Below the pieces are notes generated by a model. The model had not been told where the DNA came from. It searched no databases and saw only the letters and a program-made list of their open reading frames with translations. Of a stretch of DNA of 64,000 nucleotides, positions 57,105 through 64,000 are shown piece by piece; positions within the stretch are counted from its first letter, which is position 1; every line of letters begins with the position of its first letter. Source of the DNA: Panax quinquefolius. Its lineage: Eukaryota > Streptophyta > Magnoliopsida > Apiales > Araliaceae. The position numbers and the translations under genes were made by a program. The stretch is from assembly GCA_020205615.1 (NCBI GenBank), contig JAINUW010000697.1, forward strand, positions 310,001 to 374,000, in the 5' to 3' direction.

Positions 57105-59597
57105 TGTGACGCCCCCAAAATAAGTATACATCACCTATTCTGAGTCGCCAAATACATGGTACAGAAATAAATACAACTTCAGTAATATAATTATCGTGCA
57201 AAATACGACAACACATATACTGTGAGTTTGAATACAAATATTGTCTAATAGACAGTATACAAACTCAAAATTAGTCCTCATTACAATTATTGATACACTA
57301 TTTTACAAAATAGTGAGGACTACTAAAACAACTATCTTGAACCATCACTCCATACCCCGACTAGTTCCTGCTATTTTCTCACCTCCTGAGAAGAAAAATG
57401 GAACAAAAAGGAAAAGGGTGAGCTTAACTAGCCCAATAAAGAATATAATGACTAAGATAATATACACCAAATTATCATTAGTCTTCAACAGGAAAAAATC
57501 TGATAGAACATAATAGACAACAAGTTTTAGATCAACAACTGCAACGGAAACAGTAATCCATTAGAAGAGTCAAGTAGAGAATGAATTCTATTATCTTCTA
57601 AGATTTAAAAGTCCATCATCAATATTTTATCCCTGTAACATCAATTAATATACATCTTGAATCAAATATTCATCTTTGCACTACAGGCCAAAAATATTCA
57701 TTTGTATCATAAGTTGGTCATGTTCATCTCAACACCTGTTCATTTTTGCACTACGGGCCAAATATATTCATCAGTTAATCATTCATCTTTGCACTACAGG
57801 CCAAAAATATTCAGTAATATCATTATTTAGGACTGAGGATGATGAAAAATATTTTAAAGAAAATGAATCTAGTGAGACAAAAGGATAAATATTAGGGATT
57901 CGTATTACAGTTTATCCAAGTTCAATAATACTCAATAATAACCAATTATGAAACAAAATTCAAAAATAAAGATCAAAATATGGATATAATCAAAGATAGT
58001 AACCATAATAGACATCTTGGACAAAAAAGAGAGAAAATTATATTTTTCAGTGAATAGTGTCGTATTCGTGATAATACCGTATACGTGAATAGTACCGTAT
58101 ACATGAATAGTAACCCCGACACAAAAAGGTAGAAATTCTACAATAAAATTCATATCAATATTTTGGCATAATGATATAGAAGAAAATAATATCATTTACG
58201 AAGAAAATAACGTCCCTTACCTCAAAAGAACATTATTTCTGACTGGAATAACGGATGTAAAGCCAAAGGACACTTCCACTGAATAACAACTTTCAAAGTA
58301 TCTAAATACTCACAAAATAAGCTCGATAATATATATAGAGAGAAAACTTGTTTCTGGTGTGATTTTCAATTCTAACTAAGCACCCCATTTATAGAAAAAT
58401 GCTAGAACGCCAAAGCAGACTAAAATAATAAAATAATTTTTTTTTTCTTTACGCATGCCAAGACCAAGACCATCTGAGCATGCCATCTTGGAAAAACAAT
58501 TTGCAACCCACATGTTTTCAAAAAATAAAAGTGGGTCCCACCCATAATTTTAATAAAAATATTTAATTTCTGAAACTTTAATAATTCATAATAAATAACC
58601 CTTTTATCAAAAAAATACGAATTTTATGTCCATTCCATAGGAAATTAAATTCTCTACAACTTTGTAGCTTTAAGTTTTTCCAAATTCCAAACAAAAAATG
58701 CCCAAAATCCACATATGGACGATTTTTAATACCTCCATTCCGACAAAATACTGATAAAACACCCCATCATTAATTCTTTCATTTATAACCATATGAAATA
58801 AATAAATCCATCATTTATATCCACATAAATATTTCCTTATCATATAAATCAATAATTAATTATTCACAAATAATATTATAGAATCACAATTATGACAACT
58901 AGGTCGTTCCCAAGAAAGTGGGGGCTTTCCGATAAAAATTTCTCCTTATTGGCGTGCAATTAGGTGACCAAACCCCTTTCCTAGACAGAACTTCCTTAGA
59001 CATTGCCAATAAAGCTATCTAACAATATTATTCAAATAATATGAATTATTGATATGATAATGGAGATACTGTGCAGTGATAATTATTGAAACAACAATAA
59101 TATAAAATATTAACGTAGCAATTATTGAATCAATAAAATAAAATATTGAACAGTAATTACTGTAACAATTAGTAAGTAGTGCCTTTCTACGTAAGAATCA
59201 ATAATTCAAAAATACTGTGCAATACCGTGTGTTACTGTGCAACCACACGTATTACTGTATTTCAACCACTGGGTATTCCAACAGTGTTAACGGTAACCAT
59301 TACGCCGTTATTTATAAAAACTCAAACTTGTCATTTTCTTCATCCGACCATTTTCCGTTATGGGGCCCACTAATGGGTTGCTTGGCTTGTAAATACGAAT
59401 ATTCCCGACGTAAAGAATATTCCACGACCAAACGAATATTCCCCGACAACAATGAATATTTTATAACCACTTTCTTATTTTGCAAAATTTGCACATTTCA
59501 CCCATAACCAAAGTTAATATATCAAATTAACACTTTATTATTCAAAATAATAATAGAGGAATTTCAAGTTTATTCGTTAAAAAGTTGAGGTCTTACA
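57105..59597 (-). mobile_element. 5' LTR of element H
   Basis: 2493 bp. The GCACTACAGGCCAAA minisatellite (three units) is at 57669-57815, GTGAATAGT/TACGTGAATAG repeats at 58050-58115, and a TATA box (CCATTTATAG on plus) near 58386. It closely matches 28153-29114 plus 48838-50375. Confidence 0.92.
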
Positions 59598-59602
59598 ATA
59601 AA

Positions 59603-59711
59603 CCCATAGTTTTAAGCAATGCTTTTAGAATAATGATGATGATCATTCTAATGAGAGCTAAATTCTTAGAAAGCTTAAAACTAAAATAGTTCCCAATCGT
59701 TGGATTACTAA
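59603..59711. other. Short flank between H and CACTA element
   Basis: 109 bp of AT-rich sequence, contiguous with 28004-28152 before H inserted. Nothing recognised. Confidence 0.4.
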
Positions 59712-59744
59712 CACTACAAAAAAATAGGGCATTAACAATGGCCA

Positions 59745-59965
59745 CATTAGCGACGGCTAGAGTACCGTCGAGAATACTGTCATTAGCGACGGCCACACCG
59801 TCGCCAAAGGGGTCCGTTGGTAATGACTATTCTTGGGTCTAATTTGGTGGGAAACTTTTCGTGGGCGTGGGAAAAGTCATGGGCGACGGCCTTGCCGTCG
59901 TCAGTGCAGTCGGTAATGGGTCATAGGCGACGGGGTTATGAGCGACGGCTATGCCGTCGAGAATG
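59745..59965. repeat. CACTA subterminal GCCGTCG repeats
   Basis: About a dozen copies of GCGACGGC, CCGTCG or GCCGTCG, direct and inverted. In CACTA elements subterminal repeats bind the transposition factor. Confidence 0.8.
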
Positions 59966-61498
59966 AGACTTGATTTAAAGCCCTAGGCTCGACGAGAATG
60001 ACTACTTCTTTTCCTTTCCCTCCTATTTTTGATTTTCCCTCAATCCCTTCACCCCCTTCCCCTCCGGCGACGTCTCCCCCTCCTGCCACCCTCTGGCCAC
60101 CCTCCTGCCACCCTCCGGCCACCCTCGCCACCCTCCTGATACCTCCATCAAAACGCCGACCCCCTCTGCCATAACTTCCGGCGACCTCAGCTCCTCTTCC
60201 TGCCATACCTCCGCCGACGACCCTCCCCCTCTCCTTCCGGTTAGCTCCTTTTCTTTAATTACTCCTAATTTCCCACAACTTGCAATATATAGGTATATAT
60301 GATTTCGTTATTAATTCTTATTAATTTTAAAATTGTTGGAATTAATTATGTTAGTTGCAATATTTGTACTGTTAGTAGCTAATATTCTTATTAATTTTGT
60401 TGGAATTAATTATGTTAGTTGCAATATTTATACTGTTAGTAGCTAATTAATATATAGTAAAGTTTTTATTTGATGGGATATTGATATGTTAATTGTGTTA
60501 GTAGCTCTCATTGTTTATTGTTTAATGCTCTAATGTTAATTGTTAATTGTACGTGTTAGTAGCTAATCTCATTGTTAAATTTTTCTATGGGATTATGTTG
60601 TTCTATGTGGAACTTAAAATTCTGTAAATATACAATATGATATATATGATGTATATAAAAAGCACATGGCATGCTATGAGATGTATGTTGTATATGTAGA
60701 TTAATTGCATAAGATTTATGATGCATATCATAAGGAACATAATTAATGCATTGATAAAATACAAGTTTGTATGCTACGAGTTAAGCATGAAATGTGAGAA
60801 CTATTAAACTTGTTGGGTCGTCATGCTCATGCTTGCAAATAATTTTATTTGCATATATATGAAGATAAGCTTTCTCACTTTCATGGTGATAAAGACTTGA
60901 GGCGCGCAGGTTTAAAGAAAGCTTTTAATTATTTTATTTAATTGAATTTATATTAGACACTGATGACAATTTACAATGTACATAAACTAAGTTAGGTCAT
61001 ATAGTTTTACAATGACAGTTTACAGTGACAGTTTACAATGACAGTTTACAATATTCATATAGTTTAGAAGCTTAGAAACCCGTTTGAGATTCACTTAGTA
61101 GGAGTGAATCTCAAATAGTCCCCATTTTGGGACTGTTCTTGTATGTTTCAATCTCACTTAGGTCGGTGTTAACGACTTGAGCACGTCTTTAGATTTTTTG
61201 AATTTTTGGTCAGTATATATCTCTTGATGTTCTTCGGGTGCATATTTAGACTACGATGTGTTAGTCTATTTCGTGTACTTGAAGACCATGGGGAGGTGCT
61301 GCAGAAATTTCTGAAAAATATAAAGATGTGTTCAAGTTGTTGGCATCAGTGAGGCGACACATCCGGGAATGAGATAGAAGCCTGACCCGTTAGAGTGGGA
61401 GATGAAGTTAGGAAACGCATAAGCTTGCATATACATTAACTTGAAGACTTGATTGTGTTTGTCTAACTTTCCATATATATAGCAGACAGTTGTTCGAG
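59966..61498 (+). other. CACTA leader and intron-like region
   Basis: 60000-60240 is strongly pyrimidine-rich and GC-rich (CCACCCTCCGGCCACCCT-type), like a 5' leader. 60241-61490 is AT-rich and intron-like, with a short GTTTACAATGACA tandem at about 60965-61050. No ORF is supported. Confidence 0.45.
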
Positions 61499-61803
61499 AT
61501 GTTTGTTGATCAAAGTTTGATGGAATGTAGGGTAGCCACTGATAGGAGTGTACTTAACTCTGAGTATCGTAGTGGGGTTAAACAGTTTCTCAACTTCGCG
61601 TTTGAGCAAGTCAGCGGCGATGAGATCAGATGTCCTTGTAAGAGGTGTGTGAATGAAGTGTGGAAGGAAATGAGTGATGTCATGTGCAACTTATTTGCGT
61701 ATGGGTTTAAGCAGGGTTATACGACATGGATCTATCATGGGGAAACCTAGTTAGATGAACATGAATCAGAACCAGAATCCGGAGGTGACGAAACTTATTA
61801 TTG
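61499..61803 (+). pseudogene. CACTA transposase-associated domain protein
   Basis: The ATG at 61499 opens MFVDQSLMECR, then SEYRSGVKQFLNFAFEQ, IRCPCKRCVNEVW and LFAYGFKQGYTTWIYHGE. The EY-x-x-GV-x-x-FLxFA, CPCxxC-N and GF-x-x-GYTxWxxHGE pattern is the N-terminal transposase-associated domain of plant CACTA transposases; CPC-x2-C is probably a zinc site. A TAG at 61748-61750 cuts it at 83 codons. The frame then continues with an acidic stretch (DEHESEPESGGDE) to 61803. The catalytic domain that normally follows is missing. Confidence 0.85.
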
Positions 61804-61863
61804 ATGTATTTCCTTATTTGTAATTATATTGCTTATATAAACTGTCAAATAACTAGTTAGCAT

Positions 61864-63265
61864 GCGTAGGCAATAGACATGCGCTACAACTGATGGTACT
61901 CGATTCCGATATACAGAGCCCGAGTTTGAGCCCCGTACGCCTAACTTGAGAAAACTTAGGAAATTAGTCGAAAAAGAGACCAAAACCCGCCTCGATCATC
62001 CAGTTAACACGCAAACACAGGCAATAGCACCGCGTAGACAATAGACACTCGTTAGAACTGACGGGACTCGATTCCGATATACGGAGACCGAGTTATCACC
62101 CAGTTTGTAAAACTAGCCAATACTTAGCCAAAAAGCCGAAAAAGAGGTCAAAACCCGCATCGGCCGTCCGAATGACATGTAAAAACACATATAGCACCGT
62201 GTAAGTAATAGACATGTGTTAGAACTGACGGGACTCGATTCCGACATACGGAGACTGAGTTATCGCCCCGTTTGCAAAATTAGCCAACACTTAGCCAAAA
62301 AGCCGAAAAAGAGGTCAAAACCCGCATCGGCCATCTGAATGACACACAAACACACACATAGCACCGCGTAGGAAATAGACATGTGTTATAACTGACGGGA
62401 CTCGATTCCGATATACAGAGCCCGAGTTCAAGCCCCGTACGCCTAACTTGAGAAAACTTAGGAAATTAGTCGAAAAAGAGACCAAAACCCACCTCGGTCG
62501 TCCAGTTAATACGCAAACATAGGCAATAGACACTCGTTAGAACTGACGGGACTCGATTCTGACATACGGAGACCGAGTTATCGCCCAGTTTGCAAAACTA
62601 GCCAACACTTAGCTAAAAAGCCGAAAAAGAGGTCAAAACCCGCATCGGCCGTCCGAATGACATGCAAACATACAAATAGCACCGCGTAGGTAATAGACAC
62701 GCGTTAGAACTAACGGGACTTGATTCCGACATACGGAGACCGAGTTATCGCCTAGTTTGCAAAACTAGCCAACACTTAGCCAAAAAGCCAAAAAAGAAGT
62801 TAAAACCCGCATCGACCGTCCGAATGACATGCAAATACACACATAGCACCGCGTAGGAAATAGACACGCGTTACAACTGATGGGACTCGATTCCAATATA
62901 CGGAGCCCGAGTTCGAGCCCCGTACGCCTAACTTGAGAAAACTTAGGAAATTAGTCAAAAAAGAGATCAAAACCCATCTCGGTCGTCCAGTTAGCACGCA
63001 AACACAGCCAATAGCACCGCATAGGCAATAGACACTCGTTAGAACTAACGGGACTCGATTCTGACATACAGAGTTCGAGTTATCGCCCAGTTTGCAAAAC
63101 TAGCCAACACTTAGCTGAAAAAGATGTCAAAACCCGCATCGGCCGTCCGAATGATACACAAATACACACATAGCACCGCCAGAGGAAATGAACAGCGTTA
63201 CATAACCGGGACGGGACTCGATTAGATATACTGAACTGAGTTCGAGCCCCGTTCGCCTAACTTGA
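61864..63265. repeat. 167-bp tandem array with two alternating unit types
   Basis: Nine units. The shared landmark GGGACTCGATTCCGA falls at about 61901, 62069, 62236, 62403, 62554, 62721, 62888, 63056 and 63219. Type 1 units read CCCGAGTTCGAGCCCCGTAC (1, 4, 7, 9); type 2 read ACCGAGTTATCGCCCAGTTT (2, 3, 5, 6, 8). ORFs on the minus strand are by-products of the repeat. Confidence 0.9.
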
Positions 63266-63737
63266 AGAACACAAACTAAAATAATGTAAATATGTTTTTA
63301 TTTTGATTTTTTTATTAATATTTTAATTTTGTAGGGTCTTGTTGATGAGACTCGTGGAGCGGAGGAGCCTCGGTGATGACCGCTGAGGCGATGATGGCAA
63401 CCAACCCTCCAAATCTGTAGCGATGACCGTCGAGTTGATGATGAAGTGACCTCCTCCGATCTGAAGGTGATGACCGCCGACTCGATGACATGGAGACAGG
63501 TGACGGGTTGTAGTTAGTTAAGTTTATGTTATATTCTGAGTTTCATGTATGTATTTGTACACTTTTTGAGTTGTACCGACGATCATTATATATTTTATCT
63601 ATATATTTGATTTGGGTTAATAGTTTATAATAGGTATAGTTGTGATTTGATGGTTGTTATTAGTTTATAACAGGTGTATATTTATAAATGAACATGGAAA
63701 CTTTGAAATTAAAAAAAATTCAAAATTTATGCAGTCA
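63266..63737 (+). other. CACTA 3' region with possible last exon
   Basis: After AT-rich sequence, TTTTGTAG at about 63334 could be a splice acceptor. A GATGACCG-rich, codon-like stretch follows (63335-63500) with three imperfect GCGATGACCGTCGA-like repeats. The remainder to 63737 is AT-rich. Confidence 0.35.
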
Positions 63738-64000
63738 TTACCGACGGGGGTAATGGCGACGGCGATCAAATCATGATGACTTTCTCTTGACGAGGCGTGA
63801 GGTAAGGGTCATTATCGGCGTCTCCTATGTCGATCTTGCGGACGGCTATGTCTTGTCAGAATGGGTTTTTCCCTCAAAAAGTTGTGGGACTTTCTTAAGC
63901 GGACTTGCTTGCCGCTTATCGCCATCGCCAATGATATTATGCCGACGCCAATGACAATGATGATCTTGAAGCGGTGACGGACGGAGCCGGGCGACGACTT
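63738..64000. repeat. Probable right subterminal region of CACTA element
   Basis: GCGACGGC, GGACGGCTATG and GCCGACGCC motifs recur, as at the left end. The terminal CACTA complement (TAGTG) is not reached by 64000. Confidence 0.6.

Larger units (their letters stand above)
28153..59597 (-). mobile_element. Element H: chromovirus hosting F, E and G
   Basis: Its 3' LTR is 28153-29114 plus 48838-50375, interrupted by F. The internal region is 50376-57104 and the 5' LTR is 57105-59597. TSD ATAAA at 28148-28152 and 59598-59602. Reassembled LTRs are about 2500 and 2493 bp, so they match in length. It keeps the longest coding frame of the window (621 codons) but is inactivated by stops, a gag duplication and a gag insertion. 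Confidence 0.92.
59712..64000 (+). mobile_element. CACTA (En/Spm) element, left part, runs off the window
   Basis: Starts CACTACAAAAAAATAGGGC at 59712, the canonical CACTA terminus. The left subterminal zone 59745-59965 has many GCGACGGC / GCCGTCG motifs in both orientations. A transposase-associated domain ORF follows at 61499. Similar GACGGC-rich sequence at 63738-64000 suggests the right subterminal region, with the right end just beyond. The main transposase domain is absent, so it is non-autonomous. Confidence 0.85.

Noticed and set aside
59949..60206. Gly/Arg-rich minus-strand ORF (85 codons)
   Set aside because: It is the complement of a pyrimidine-rich leader of the CACTA element; low complexity and no domain.
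61798..62997. Three near-identical minus-strand ORFs
   Set aside because: They repeat because the 167-bp array repeats; no independent coding evidence.
61864..63265. CRISPR-like array
   Set aside because: Units are contiguous 167-bp repeats without unique spacers, inside a eukaryotic transposon.
1..64000. A new multi-gene defence or metabolic system
   Set aside because: All recognisable coding sequence belongs to retrotransposons or DNA transposons; the few unassigned ORFs are short, isolated and lack shared context.

Overview
This window is plant nuclear DNA made almost entirely of nested transposable elements. I found no intact host gene, tRNA, rRNA, CRISPR array or prokaryotic feature. 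Evidence for a flowering plant is the set of families present: Ty3/gypsy chromoviruses of Tekay/Del type, a Tat/Ogre-type element, an Athila-type remnant, a hAT element and a CACTA (En/Spm) element, with many AT-rich microsatellites. The species cannot be named from the sequence.

Left part (1-11088): two copies of one chromovirus family in tandem. A truncated integrase/chromodomain end (339-1238) runs into an LTR (1239-3986), which is also the 5' LTR of element A (internal 3987-8377, 3' LTR 8378-11088). Element A has lost its reverse transcriptase core.

Middle-left (11089-28003): an old minus-strand Athila-like remnant. Its integrase C-terminus is at 27475-28003. An ORF of the putative plant transposon protein type follows it and is split into three pieces (26111-25864, 14378-13897, 12783-12428). 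One split is a 1.1-kb hAT element with 8-bp target site duplication (TSD) CATGAGAC. The other is element C (14379-25858, TSD TCAGC), which looks like a solo LTR of about 5.3 kb. Element C contains chromovirus B (15561-21768, TSD ACATA).

Middle-right (28153-59597): minus-strand chromovirus H (TSD ATAAA) carries chromovirus F (29115-48832, TSD TTCGT) in its 3' LTR. F carries the truncated Tat/Ogre element E (29141-37412) in its 3' LTR and a plus-strand solo LTR, G (43218-46906, TSD CCAAA), in its 5' LTR. An unclassified 1.7-kb insert interrupts the H gag gene.

Right end (59712-64000+): the left part of a CACTA element with GCCGTCG subterminal repeats, one transposase-associated domain ORF, and a 167-bp tandem array with higher-order structure. 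It runs off the window.

No coding element is intact. Most in-frame stops that I could compare with a sister copy are C-to-T or G-to-A changes, as expected for methylated, silenced DNA. What stands out is structural: the reconstructable insertion order, the tandem repeat systems inside LTRs, and sequence captured by elements. I saw no previously undescribed multi-gene system.
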